From Cinclus cinclus (Eukaryota; Chordata; Aves; Passeriformes; Cinclidae), in NCBI RefSeq assembly GCF_963662255.1, contig NC_085072.1, positions 5,543,001 through 5,607,000 of the forward strand: a stretch of DNA of 64,000 bases, read 5' to 3'. The translations under genes and the position numbers were made by a program. Positions 16,801 to 28,600 of this stretch are shown here, piece by piece. Each line of letters begins with the position of its first letter. The stretch's first letter is position 1. A model generated the notes under the pieces. That model worked only from the letters and a program-made list of their open reading frames with translations, had not been told where the DNA came from and ran no database searches.

Positions 16801-17965
16801 GCTTGGGAAACACGGTCCGAGGTGGTGGTTTGACATTGAAATATGGGTTTGATGGGGATTTAGGGTAGTTTTATTTGTTGTTGTTGTTGTTGTTTTTGTT
16901 TTAAAGTTGTTGTGGTTTTTTGGTTTTTTTTTGGGGGGTTGGGTGGTTGGTTTTGGGTGGGTTTTTTTGTTTGTTTTGTTTTTTTCTGGAGAGAATCACT
17001 CTGGTGCTAAATTATCAATGGAACGAGTTAAAAGAAGCCCCAGCAGTCCCTGCCCTCCAGCCAGGTTTTTCTGGGGAGCTGCATCACTGAAGTCTCCCCC
17101 ACTGCCGAAATCTCCCCCAAATCCTCCCTGGGTGCTCCAAAAGTCCCCCTTTTAACCCAAATATAACCCCCTCAAAATTACCCTAACCCCCCAAATCCCC
17201 CCCAGGACCCCCCAAAAACCCTAAATCCCCCCCAGGATCCCCCAAATCCCCCCTAAGTGCCTCAAAATCCCCTATCAACCCAAATATAACCCCTCCAAAA
17301 TAACCTCAAATTAATTAATCAAAAATCTCTCCCTGCAGAAACCCCGCAGCCGGGAATGGCTCGGGAGTGGTTTTATTCGGGAGGTTTATTTTATTTATTT
17401 ATTTATTTGTTTGTTTGTTTATTTATTTATTGTGGAGGGGCTGTCAGGGCAGAGAGGATGCAGCTCCCATCTCCAGAATTTGTATCTGTATCTGTGTCCT
17501 GTGTTGCTTGCCAGGAGTGGGGAAAGAAACCCCACAAATAAAGATAATTTCAGTCCAAACCATTCCCGTGGGCTGGGATGCAGCAGAAAGCCCCTGAACA
17601 CTCTGGATGGGCTCCTTTTGCTCTCAGCTTGACCAAAGAGAAAGAAAAGTCAAATTAAAAAAAAAAAATAATCCAAATCCTGCTGTACTTTTCTTCCCCA
17701 TCGATAACATTTTAATTTCCCGAGCTGACAAGCCAAGCTCCAGCGCCCGGCGCAGCCGGGAGAGGCTCAGCGGTGCCTCATCAGTGCCGCGAGCTCCCGA
17801 TAAATCAGGAAATCACTGCTGCTCCCTAAATTCCCTCCCGCTGCTTACACGACGGGATTTTGCGGGGGTCGGGGCAAATCCTCCATTGGAAACCGGTCTG
17901 AGCGTCACTTTTAGCACCACTGTTCCCCATGGGGGTCCCGACCCCGGCGTATCCTCTTGTCCCTG
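13861..17965. other. Intergenic DNA between minisatellite and LAMTOR5
   Basis: About 4 kb with no recognised gene. It contains a TTG/T-rich simple repeat at about 16880-16985 and an A/C-rich degenerate CCCCCAAATCC-type tract at about 17085-17300. A TTTA/TTTG tetramer run lies at about 17388-17432. In human, PROK1 lies between the chymosin locus and LAMTOR5. No prokineticin-like cysteine-rich exon was seen here. Confidence 0.55.
17388..17432. repeat. TTTA/TTTG tetranucleotide microsatellite
   Basis: Uninterrupted run of ATTT/GTTT tetramers of about 45 bases, just upstream of the LAMTOR5 promoter region. Simple repeat with no coding meaning. Confidence 0.8.
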
Positions 17966-18102
17966 CATCCCAAAGCCGCATCCCAAAGCCGCATCCCAAA
18001 GCCGCATCCCAAAGCCGCATCCCAAAGCCGCATCCCAAAGTCTCATCCCAAAGCCGCATCCCAAAGTCTCATCCCAAAGTCTCATCCCAAAGCCGCATCC
18101 CG
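17966..18102. repeat. 13-bp tandem repeat upstream of LAMTOR5
   Basis: Ten head-to-tail copies of CATCCCAAAGCCG, with a CATCCCAAAGTCT variant in the second half and a partial eleventh copy that ends in CATCCCGCC. It sits about 450 bases upstream of the LAMTOR5 start codon. The unit length of 13 makes all three frames read through the same bases, which explains the repetitive open frames on both strands. Confidence 0.95.
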
Positions 18103-18329
18103 CCGTGGTCCAGCTGCCAGAGGATGCTCTGGCCGCGGAGGGGGCGCAGGAGCACCATTGAAACACAACTTGAATTTCCTTCGGCTCTGCAAACCCTGTG
18201 AGGCGCTGCGGGGAGGGAAGGGACGCAACTGAGCACGCTCAGCAGGGTAAAATCGAAAAAAGGAAGGAAAAAACCCAAATACCGCAACAGCGCCGCGTAC
18301 TCTGCGGGAAAACAGACACCCAGGGAGGG

Positions 18330-18549
18330 CTGATGTGGGGGTGCGGGTTTGCCGCGAGCCCCCCAGGCCCGAGCACGGTGCCGGGGTGAGGCGGCAGCGC
18401 CACAGAGGGGTGGGGGGGTCTCGGGATTTTGGGGCGTCCCCGGGGCACCCCCACGGAGCCGAGCGCGCCCCGAGCGCTTTTGGCCCTGCGGAGCCGCCGT
18501 AGCGAGGTCACGTGGGCGGCGTGGGGGGCGGAAGTGGCGGCGCGGGGCG
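18330..18549 (+). promoter_or_regulatory. LAMTOR5: CpG-rich LAMTOR5 promoter with E-box/CLEAR-like and ETS sites
   Basis: A GC- and CpG-rich segment directly upstream of the LAMTOR5 ATG. It contains GTCACGTGGG at 18507-18516 (E-box CACGTG at 18509-18514), which matches 8 of 10 positions of the GTCACGTGAC CLEAR element bound by MiT/TFE factors. It also contains CGGAAGTG at 18529-18536, an ETS/GABP-type site. There is no TATA box, as is usual for housekeeping promoters. The transcription start was not determined. Confidence 0.65.
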
Positions 18550-20135
18550 ATGGAGGGGACGCTGGAGCAGCACCTGGAGGAAACGTGCGGGGACAGGGGG
18601 ACAGCGGGGATGGGGGAACAGATGGGCTGGGGGGGACGGGGAAAAGGGAGGGACACGGAGGGGGGGACACGGGGCAGGCTCGCGGGGTCCCGGCTGTGAG
18701 CACCGCTGTCTCCCGCAGCATGAAGAGCCCGGCCGTGGTGGGCGTCCTGTGCACCGACTCGCAGGGGCTCAACCTGGGCTGTGAGTGAGCTAGCGCCGCG
18801 GGGGAGGGCACCGGGGCCTTGCCGGCCCTCTTTGGGCTCCTGGGTTGGGCTACAGCGGGTCCTGGCCGTCCTCTCCAAAGGCTCTCAGGGCTGAGGGCAC
18901 CAGGCTCTGCACCTCTCCTGTAGAGGCTGCTGAGGGTGGGGGACACCGCCTTAGGGACACCGAGCCCTGCCCGGGGCTTTCAAGGGTTTCCCAGGGGTGG
19001 GGGCAGCTGGCACAGCTGGTTCGGGGTGCCCCGGGCCCTGTCCAGTCTCTTTTAGGGCTCCCTGGGTTGGGTTGCCCCAGGCCCAGCTCTAGAAGAGCCT
19101 CCCTGGGTGGGGATACTGGCCTTGTCCAGCATCAAGGCCACTCTGAGGACACCAGGCCCTGCCCTGCTGTCCTACCCCCACCTACAGGGGTCCCCAGGGG
19201 CCACCCCCTGCCTGTGCCTCAGAGGAAACCAGAGCCAGCTCTTCCTGACACTTAAATCCAGGGGTCTTGGTAGATTGAGAGGAGCCATTTGGGGAGATGC
19301 TGCATCAGCCCCCAGGGAGGGAAATGGGCCGGGGCAAGATCAGCCCCCCTTGGCCCGGGGGAGGCAAGCAGGCCTTTCCCAGAGCACTGCCCTGGCACAC
19401 GGGGCTTTATCCATCCCCTCCCACCTCTGCAGGCAGAGGGACCCTGTCAGATGAGCACGCCGGCATCATCTCAGTGCTGGCCCAGCAGGCAGCCAAGCTC
19501 ACCTCTGACCCCACTGACACACCCGTGGTGTGCCTGGAGTCAGACAACGGGTGAGTTCCCAGCCTGCAGCTGCTGCTGTCCCCACACCTTTCTTTCCCTC
19601 TCCCCCAGCCCTGGGAGCCTCCCGGAGTCAGATCCCTGGAGCAGCTCCTCATCTGGAGCTGTGGGGGGAGGCAGGCACTGCCATAGGCAGTCATTGCATT
19701 AATGGGATTTTAAGAGGCAGGAGATGTGAAAATGGGAAACCTTTTGTGGGGGAGGGGGGGTTATTGCACTTCAGTAGCTCTTTTCCCCCTTTGGATCCCT
19801 GTGGCTAAGGAAGGCTGGGATCCCTGTGGGTAAGGAGGGCTGGATCTCTATTGCTAAGGAAGGCTGGGATCCCTGTGGGTAAGGAAGGCTGGGATCCCTG
19901 TGGATAACCCAGGCTGGGATGTCTCCATCACTGCTCATGGAGTGAGGAGATGGAGCAGCCGGGGCCTGGGGTGGGGATGGGGCCTGTGGCTGCTCAGTGA
20001 TTCCCCTGCCCACTTCCCACCCCCACCAGCTGCTCCTGTCCCAGCTCCCCTCCCTCAGCACTTTCTCCTTGTAGGAACATCATGATCCAGAAGCACGACA
20101 GCATCACCGTGGCAGTGCACAAGCTGCTGTCCTGA
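18550..20135 (+). CDS. LAMTOR5: Ragulator subunit LAMTOR5 (HBXIP), 4 coding exons, 91 aa
   Basis: Roadblock-fold subunit of the Ragulator complex, which anchors Rag GTPases on the lysosome so that amino acids can activate mTORC1. Coding exons: 18550-18584, 18719-18780, 19433-19550 and 20075-20135. All junctions are GT-AG, giving 276 nt. The protein starts [12 protein letters not shown], continues with [16 protein letters not shown], and contains [19 protein letters not shown] and the ending [19 protein letters not shown]. It is nearly colinear with the 91-residue human protein, with only scattered substitutions. No signal peptide or membrane segment is present; lysosomal location is through partner LAMTOR1. 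The start is fixed by a first exon that gives the exact family N-terminus and length. Intron 3 carries a small local tandem repeat. The gene is transcribed in the same direction as SLC16A4 downstream, as in human. Confidence 0.97.
19794..19920. repeat. About 25-bp tandem repeat in LAMTOR5 intron 3
   Basis: Four to five imperfect copies of GGATCCCTGTGGGTAAGGAA followed by GGCTG, inside the intron between LAMTOR5 exons 3 and 4. Short and diverged; no coding role. Confidence 0.75.
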
Positions 20136-20373
20136 GCCCTGGAACCCAGCTCTGCTCCCAGCTCATCCCTGCACTGCCACTCTCCCTCTGGAGCTCCACA
20201 CCTGGGATGAAGGCTCTCCATCCCCTCTCACCAGCTCCTGGGCAGCTCCCTGGGTCTCCAGCTCACATTTTAACCCTTGTGCTGCTGAGGATGAACTGTG
20301 GGCATGCCCCCAGGCCCTGTAACCAGCAGGTCCTCCCTGCTGTATGTGGGGGACCTCATTTGTTTGAGAAATC

Positions 20374-20379
20374 AATAAA
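20374..20379 (+). terminator. LAMTOR5: Poly(A) signal of LAMTOR5
   Basis: AATAAA in the context ATCAATAAATGACC, 239 bases after the stop codon. A T/G-containing stretch follows. This defines a compact 3' untranslated region. Confidence 0.8.
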
Positions 20380-20389
20380 TGACCTGTGA

Positions 20390-22544
20390 AAAACCTTCCT
20401 TCCTTCTCAGTGCTCCAGCTGGGAGAGCTGAGCCTGGTGCTTTTTTTCCAAAGCCAGGTGAGGTAACTTCTCCCACTCCCTTCATTAGCATTTCTCTGGA
20501 GAAAGATTGGAATTCGTGGAGGTTCCTCCAAGAGAAGAGGTACAAATGTTTTCTGAGGAATTTCTCCTAGGAAGCATTTAGCCTCTTCAAAGTTAAACAT
20601 TCTGTGGGAGTTACTTGCTCACTGTGCCTTGGGTTGAAGTTCAAACCTGGATGTGCTGGCCCTGGCAGGGCCCTGGGAGCTGTAAAAGGATCTTGGCAAC
20701 CTCCTCACAAATCCAGGTCCCCCTCCCACTCGCAGATATGAAATGCTGCAGGGAAACAATGCAAAAAGGTGGGAAGATGCTACACTCCAATGTAGTGTGC
20801 TGGGGAAGGAAAAGGGGCTGGGCTGCAGCTGCAGGAAGGGGAAGTTTCACAGCAGAGCACAGAGTAAAACTTGGGCTGAGTCGGAGTGAAATGGCATTGT
20901 CACTGCTCTGACTTTACTCCTTGGAGCAGCTCTGTTGGGCAGTGACAGTCACAGGCTCACACAGGAGTAGCCTCTGCCTGGCCAGGCTCCCCACTCCCTT
21001 CCAGCTCCGTGTCCATCTGGAGTAAAACCCTGATCCTGGCATATCCAGGCTCCTCTGTGGTGGCCCTGGGGAGTCCTTTCCCTCAATCCCAGCAGGCTGG
21101 GAGCAGCTGGAGCTGGAGTTTCCCCCTGGGCACCCGTCCACCAGCTCTGAGTGCAGATGCTGCTGCCCCTTTGCCCCCTCCTTCAGGCCCTTAAACCACA
21201 CACTACAAATCTCATCTCACGCTAAATAAAGCTCAGTGTACATATTAAAAGTCCTCCTGTAGGGAAAGCTCCTCCACAGGCTCCCACAGGTCCTGGGCTC
21301 CACCAGAGTGATGCAGCTTTTGCCTTCTTTGTCAAGGGAGACCAGAGAGCATCACTATCCTGTCGTGATGCCAGTTTTCTCCGAGCTCAGGAATGACTGG
21401 GGTGACAGGTGAGCCGAGAGCAGGGGAGGAAGCAGCAGGGCTGTGTTTACCCAGGCGTTTGGGCAGATTTACAGTGGAGGCAGGGAGCCAACACGAACCC
21501 CGCTCAGATCCCAGCGCCACCCCGGGGCTGCAGCAGCACGGCTGCTATGTCCAGCTGGAAAACACCAATTTATCCCCTCAATGCTGCAGTTTATCGGGCC
21601 GCGGGGCAGTGCAGGACGGGCAGGGACAGGGCTCTGCTCCTCTGCAGCCACCAGCAGCCCCAGGCTGGCTCCAGTCCAGCACTGCCACCCCGGCTCAGCT
21701 CTGGCGGCAGCCGGAGTTTTCCCCAGAGTCAGAACTTCGCACGCTCCCCCTCCTTTTCCCTTCCAACAGGATTTCTGCTCCAAACGCCCCGGGTTTCCTG
21801 TTCCAGATGGGGAAGGGGAGGGACTCCCGGCCTTGGGGCCTCACAAGCCAAGCTCTGCCTCCAGAGAGGAGGAGGAGGAGGAGGATGGGCTCTGTTCCCC
21901 CAGTGCTTGCCAGGCTCCTGGTCCTGCTCAGGACAGACACCGTCATCCTCACCAGATGGGAATGAAGGAACAGACTCTGGAGTGCCAAGGGAGGAAGGGG
22001 GGATTTAATCTCTGGAGCAGATGAGACTCTGAAGCGATTCCTCTTTGCTGTCGACTTTTCCGGGGAGGATTTTCCAGCATGCAGCAGCAAGGCGGTAAGG
22101 AAAAGTTCCAGGATCATCATCCCCGCTGCTGTAGGGTCCAGCTGCTCCCTCGGGCAGGATCCTGCCTCTGCCAGAGGCACGGGATGGGAGAGGGGACGGG
22201 AGAGGGACGAGCAGAGAAAGATGGAGTGGGAAGAGCTTCCCGGAGAGCTCCGAGGCGGATCCAGACAGTGACTCCCGGGCTTCTGGCACAACCCAAACTG
22301 CTAAAGCAGCACTAAGGCACTTGCCCACCCTTAAAGCTCAAGTGGTTACAGTAATTTGGTGGGAATGAGAGAGAATATTAAACTGTTCCCAGACAGGGAT
22401 AAGGTGAAAGTTGGGTGAAAGCATCAGCCAAGGGAGTGCAGAGCGCGGTGCCTGCCCCAGCAGCAGCCCCGGGGCTGCACGGCAGCACTGCGGCCACGGG
22501 AATGGTTCGTGGATGGAAACAGGAGCGGGGCAAGGTGCTCATGA
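20390..22544. other. LAMTOR5-SLC16A4 spacer, may hold 5' noncoding exon of SLC16A4
   Basis: No coding exon was recognised. The part at about 21480-22320 is GC-richer, with scattered CpG, and could include the SLC16A4 promoter or an untranslated first exon. No specific start site or splice donor could be supported. Confidence 0.35.
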
Positions 22545-22685
22545 GTCCTGACATTCTCATCAGCAGGGCAGAGGAAGGAGGATGAAGAGCTGGAGGCTCC
22601 GGAGGCTCAATCAGCTGGGAAGAGCCGAGGCACAGGAGCGGCAGCCGGAGGGTGGGCGTGGGGAGTGGTGTTCCACTTCTTCCTG
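22545..22685 (+). CDS. SLC16A4: First recognised SLC16A4 coding exon (TM1), start codon not found
   Basis: The frame that ends TTC-CAC-TTC-TTC-CTG before donor GTGAGC encodes [13 protein letters not shown], which matches the family TM1 signature (GGWGW then HFFL) and joins exon 2 in phase 0. Upstream in that frame the sequence is open back to a TGA at 22542-22544 with no ATG. The only nearby ATG, at 22582, is in another frame. That other frame reads QPEGG just before the point where the correct frame reads WAW. This fits either a 5' exon that supplies the ATG (possible acceptor AG at about 22561-22565) or a small frameshifting deletion or assembly error. The 5' boundary given is the limit of the open frame, not a proven splice site. 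Confidence 0.7.
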
Positions 22686-25600
22686 GTGAGCAGGGAATGG
22701 ACCTGGTGAGCAGGGAATGGACCTGGTGAGCAGGAATGGACCGAACCCTCCCGGAGCTGGGCTGGGGGGAAGGCTCCAGCTTCCAGGCTGATCCCATTCC
22801 AGGGCACAACCCAGCCACGCCATTCCCTGTGGAATGCCTCCTGCAAACGCCTCGGTGATGGACAAGAGGGTCCCCTCGCCAGGATAAGATGATTTTTCCC
22901 TACTCAAACACATCGCCATGGGGGTGTCAAACCCCTTCCTTCGGCAAGGGCATGATCCCACCTTGGGCAGGGAGGTGGGAGCCAGGGACTGACTGGGAGC
23001 AGCACACACTCTTGGGTACACTCTGGGAGGACCAGGCGCCTCAACACCACTTAAAGCCACTAATTCTCTGTGCCCCAGGCTTTATCTTCCCACCAGAGAT
23101 GAATCAAGGAATTGTGAAGCTTGGAAAAGAACTTTAAGGTCACTGAGTCCAGCTGTAAAGAAGGCACCCTCCCCAAGCTTTCCTCACTTCAAATCCACCC
23201 CAAATAACTCACTGCCAATCATTAACCACCTGCCACCAGGCGGACAACAGGAGTTAAAATTAAGGACACAAACCCTCTGTCCTTTGCCCCTGTGGCAGAG
23301 AAATCCTCGGAAGCTGCCCCAGACAACGTCCATCCCTGCTGCCTTCATCCCCTCATCCCAGCGATCTTCAAACCGATCCATTTAGACTTTTGCTCCAGTA
23401 CTAAAAAGTAACTTAAGAGTTACTTAAGGAGAGTTGAGCTCTAGTGTTACTTTGTTCCTCTCCTTTGGAAAGTCAGTTTGCAGAGGGTTTTCTGAGGGTC
23501 TGCTGAGATCAAACAACAGCATGGCCATGGCCAGCACACCCTGCTGGCATTCCCCAACACAGGTTCGCGTCCCAGTTTGTTTCTCTCACACCACCGTAAA
23601 AAGAGCAGAAGGAAAAGCTTTTCCTCCCTCTCGATCCCCTGTGGCACCTCACCTCCACCCCTCTCAATTCAGGTCAATGTGCTCGTGATGGGGATGCTCA
23701 AGACCTTTGGGATTTTCTTCGTGGCTTTCCGAGAGGAGATGGGGGGATCTTCGGAGCAGGTCAGCTGGATCGGCTCCATCATGTCCTCCCTGCGCTTCCT
23801 AGGAGGTGAGCTGGTGTCCCCAGGGACTGGAGCACTGCTGCAGCCTCGGCTCCATCTGACCTGGGGGCACTGAGGATGCTCTGTGCGTCCAATTCCCATC
23901 CCAGACTGCTCCAAACTGGACATGGTGGCACCCACACGTGTCTGAGCAGGAACGTGCTCTAAACACAGGGCCTTTCAGAATGATAGTAGGAAGAAATTGG
24001 AAATTGGGAAGAAATCCTTCCCTGTGAGGAGGGTGAGGCCCTAGCACAGGGTGCCCAGAGCAGCTGTGGCTGCTCCATGCCTGGAAGTGTCCCAGGCCAG
24101 GTTGGACACTGGGGCTTGGAGCAGCCTGGGGCAGTGGAAGATGTCCCTGCCCACGGCAGGGGTGGGACTGAATGAGCTTTAAGGCCTCTTCCAACCCAAA
24201 CCATTTTGGGATCCCCTGAATTTCACTGTAGGTTTATTGTACAGATCAGAGCAGACACTTTTGACCCAGCTGTGGAATGACTTGGAGCTGTTGGGCACGG
24301 TGTGATTGAGGAAGGAGGCTCAGGAGAGCTGGAAGGTTGGGCTGTGCCTCCTTCCCTGCCCCGTTCCCCGAGCTCCCAGGGTACAGGCAAATCCTCTCTC
24401 CTGAACATTAACCCATCCCAAACTCCATCACCCCCCGCCCCCCAAGGCAGCACATGATCACTCCCAGATCCCTGAGCCCTGCCAAAGGAGCTTTCGTGCC
24501 CCTGAGCCTGAGCTGTGTCCCTGTGTGCCTTGCAGCCCCGCTCGTGGCCGTGGTGTGCCGGCGCCTGGGAGAGCGGCCAACCTCCATCCTCGGGGCTGGG
24601 CTGGTGGCCGGGGGCTGCCTGCTCAGCACTCAGGCCACCGGTGTCCCCTTCCTCTGCTTCTCCATGGGAATCCTCCTGGGTGAGATGGGCATGATCAGTA
24701 CATCGGCTCCTTTAGCCTGAAAGCTGGGGAAGGGTCGGGATGGGGAGCAGCCAAGGGTTTGTTCAGCTGGAGGAGCCTGAGGTGATCAGGGACAGGAGCC
24801 CAGGAATAGCTGGAGTTGTGTCAGGGGGTTGGGATGGGTCTCAGGGAAAGGTTCTTCCCCCAGAGGGTGCTGGGCACTGCCCCGAGGCTGCCAGAGCTCA
24901 GGAGAGTTTGGACACCACTCCCAGAGATGCACAGGGTGGGATTTTGGGGTGTTTGTGCAGGGCCAGGGGTTGGACTGGATGATCCTGGTGGATCCCTTCC
25001 AGCTGAGGATATTCTGGGATTCTGTGAACCTTTGGTGCCAAAGCATCCCCAGCTCCTTTCTGTGAGACGTTGTGTGAACCCCCAGAGCTTTGTGCTCAGA
25101 ATAAAACACCAGTTTCAGCATTCCAATCCTAACTAACCTCGATTTTTTTTTTTCTGGACCTACACGGATCCTGGCCTTTTAAAACCCCTTCTAAAAGGGC
25201 AGAGCCTCCAATCCCCCAGATACCAAACCCCACCCCCCAAATCTCACTTTCCCCCGGCTGCGACAGCGGAAATCTTTCAGCCCGGGAACGCTGCAGAGCC
25301 AGGGACTGCCATCTTGGGATAGCAGGATATAGAATCCCCACGCAGGAGTCCCTCTGTGGGGCACAGAATTCTGATTTTCACCCTTGCCGCAGGGATGGGC
25401 TTTTCCTGCCTGTACCAGGCGGCCGCGGTGATGACGGCCAAGCGCTGCGGGGCACGCCTGGCGTTCTGCAATGCCCTGGCCCGCTCTGGGATGGGGCTGA
25501 CGTTCCTCATGGCTCCCTTCACTCAGCTCCTCATCGAGGCATACGGCTGGCAAGGTGAGGCATCTCCTGTTCCTTCCAGTTCATCAGCTCTGAAAGGGTG

Positions 25601-28600
25601 TTTGGGGAGATCTGGGCAGGGTAAGAGGCTCTTTTTAAAAATTCAACACACTGGGGGGAAACTCTGCCTCTTCTAGGATATATTTGGGGATGTCCCGTTA
25701 ATAATGAAACACTTAACCACCTATTAAAATCAGTCAAAGCACAGACCTAGGAAATCAAAACCAGAAATCCCTACTTTTACTGTAGTGTTTCAAGACCATC
25801 TTGAAGGTCCGTCATGACTTTAAATGAGGAAAAGCAAAACGAGCTCCTGGATCCCAGAGGTTCTGTGCATCACAGCAAGATGAACTTCCAGCTAGAAAAA
25901 CAGGAATAGAAATCCCTGTTCTGTTAACTCCTCCATAAGGAGAAGGCAAACTCCCTTCTCATGGCAGAGCTTTCTCCATTGTCACTGAAAACCACACTCT
26001 GTTCTACAAAGGCCATTTCCTGCTGTTCCTCCCTTTGCAATCCAAGAACAAAACACTTTTTGCCTTCCCTCAGGTACTCTCCTGATTTTTGGAGGCATCA
26101 TGTTGAACCTGGTGCCTTCCAGCATGTTGCTGTGGCCTGTCAGCACCCAAGTACCTCGGGAATCTGCTGAAAATCAACACTGGGGATCTTCAGTGGCAAA
26201 AAAGGATCCAGAAACTCCTGGTGGATGTTCAGAGGGAAGCACTCCCAGCGAATTACAGCTTCACCATGCACAGGAGGCTCCCACCACAGAGAGACTCTTG
26301 ATACCCCACGGCCGAAATGTCTGTGACCCAGCAAATCCATCTTTGGGAAAGCTCCAGAGATCCACCCCGGAGAGCTCCTCCTCAGAAACACCCACCGAGG
26401 CCAAGAGAAGTCACAAACCCTTTGCAGCCACCAAAAAGGAACTTTCTCAGCCTCTCCTGGACTTCTCCCCACTGAAGGATCCCGTTTTCTTCATTTTCAC
26501 GTGGTCCTTCCTGTTCAGTCACCTGGCCTATTTCGTGCCCTTCTTCCACCTGGTGGCGAGAGCCAGGACCCTGGGCATGAGCAGCAGGGATGGCTCCTAC
26601 CTCATCGCCGTGGCTGGTAGGCAAAGGCACCCTTCACACCTGCTGCTCACAGAAAAACACCACCAATTCTGCCAGAACGTGGTCCCAGATTTGTCCTGGC
26701 ACGGATCCTCCTGGCAGAGGTTTAGCCCTCACCCCTTTCTGGGGACACAGAGTCACCTCCTGTGCCCCCACTGGGGTGCTGGTGCTTCTCCCTGGATGAT
26801 CCCATACCCTCCCTGCTCCCGACAACCCCAAATTTCCACTTACAAGGTGCTCTCTGTCCTTCTGGAGCCTTCCCACCGCAATCCCTGCCCTGCTTAAACA
26901 CAGCAGCCACCAAAACCCAGAGGTGCATCCAAAACCATCCAGTTTGAGCCAGGAGGGAGAAATTCAATACTGGGGGAACCCTCCCCCACATTAATGTGGA
27001 TCCAGGCATTTGGATGTGGTACATCCACCTCCAAGTGGGGGAAAAACAAGGCAAACTCCCCAAAAACCAAACCCATGCCTGGTTATAAGCCAGGATTAAC
27101 ACTAAGCCATGCTGGGATAAGTAAGTGGCTCCAGCCTCAGTCAGCAGCAAATATTTTATTGTACAAAAATAGATTTTATTTCTGCAGTGCTGGGGAATAC
27201 TCAGCAGGGAGGGGGTGTCAAGGTGCTAGGAGAGCCCAGGAGTTCATGGGACATTTGGAATTAGGAGTGGGAGGGACACAGGGGTCAGTGGGACACGAGC
27301 TCACCCAAGAGCTCCTCGATCTTTGCTTCATAAAAATGCACCAAGAAATGTAAAAAACAACTCTCAAAACCCCCCACAACTAAAAGGCTGCTGAGCCTCT
27401 CCAACGCCTGAGTTTCTGTGCTTTTTTGAGAAAAAATAAAATCTCAGGCACATTTTTCTTCTTAATGTTCATCTTTTTCTCTTTAGCAAGATCCTCTTTC
27501 CTGATTTAGGGCATTTCAGAAATTCTGAAGGGAATTTTTTCCAAGAGCACTTTAGTGCCCTTGGGGAGAGCAGCACAAGGGAAAAGGGAAAAAAACCACC
27601 AACAATCCATGGATTTTGCAATAGCCTAAAAACACCTGGAATTTTTGGCATTTTAGCCCTTTGTGGTCACGTCCTCACAAAGAACAGGGAAACTGGGATG
27701 TGACACAGCCAGTTATAGAAATAATATGGAATAATAGAAATATTACAAAAATCAGTAATAAATAATAAATATAGCAATTTAAAACTATATAAATAAACAT
27801 ATATAAAAATAAAATGTATGTAATAATATAAAACAATATAAATAATTAACACAATTAAATAAATATAAGAATAAATTATATTAGGGTTAATATAAATAAT
27901 CAAGTGTAACATGAATAATGCAGAATAATATAAATTATATATTATAAAATACAAAAATATATATTAATAAATGTAAATATATAGTAAGTATGCAATCTAT
28001 AATAAATTATGTAAAATATAACTATATTAGAATATATAATATGTAATACATTATATAATAAAAATATAAAACATTAAAAATATGCAAATACTAAATAATA
28101 AATATAGTAATATGAAGATAAGTACAATTTAACTATATGAAGTACAGTTAATTATAAAACAATGCAGATAATATAAAAATATACTATAATATACTATAAT
28201 ACAATATAGACTGTAGTAGAAATAATGTAAAACAATATGAATTACATAAAATATAATACACTTATCAATATAATACATATACTATAATATACTATAATAA
28301 TCTAACCTAATATATAATGATTGATAATAGACTATAATAGAAATAATGTAAAACAATACGAGTAACATAAAATATAAACTATAAAATACTGCAAGTATCA
28401 ATATAATACATATACTACAAATAATAAAGATAATATCAAATACTATGAAATAAAGATTTATAAAATAATATCAAATACTGTGAAATATAGATTTATATTA
28501 TCTAATATTTATTGTATCAAATTTATTGTATCAATTGTATCAAATTTGTATCAAATTGTATTTATTGTATCCAATTTTAATTATATTTATCTATTCATAT

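Noticed and set aside
17966..18102. Regular repeats considered as a CRISPR-like array
   Set aside because: The units are directly head to tail without spacers and the genome is a vertebrate's; it is a minisatellite.
23434..23688. Upstream extension of SLC16A4 exon 2 as the true start of the protein
   Set aside because: Exon 2 is preceded by a good acceptor (TCTCAATTCAG) exactly at the conserved family junction, and the TM1 exon is found upstream at 22.6 kb.
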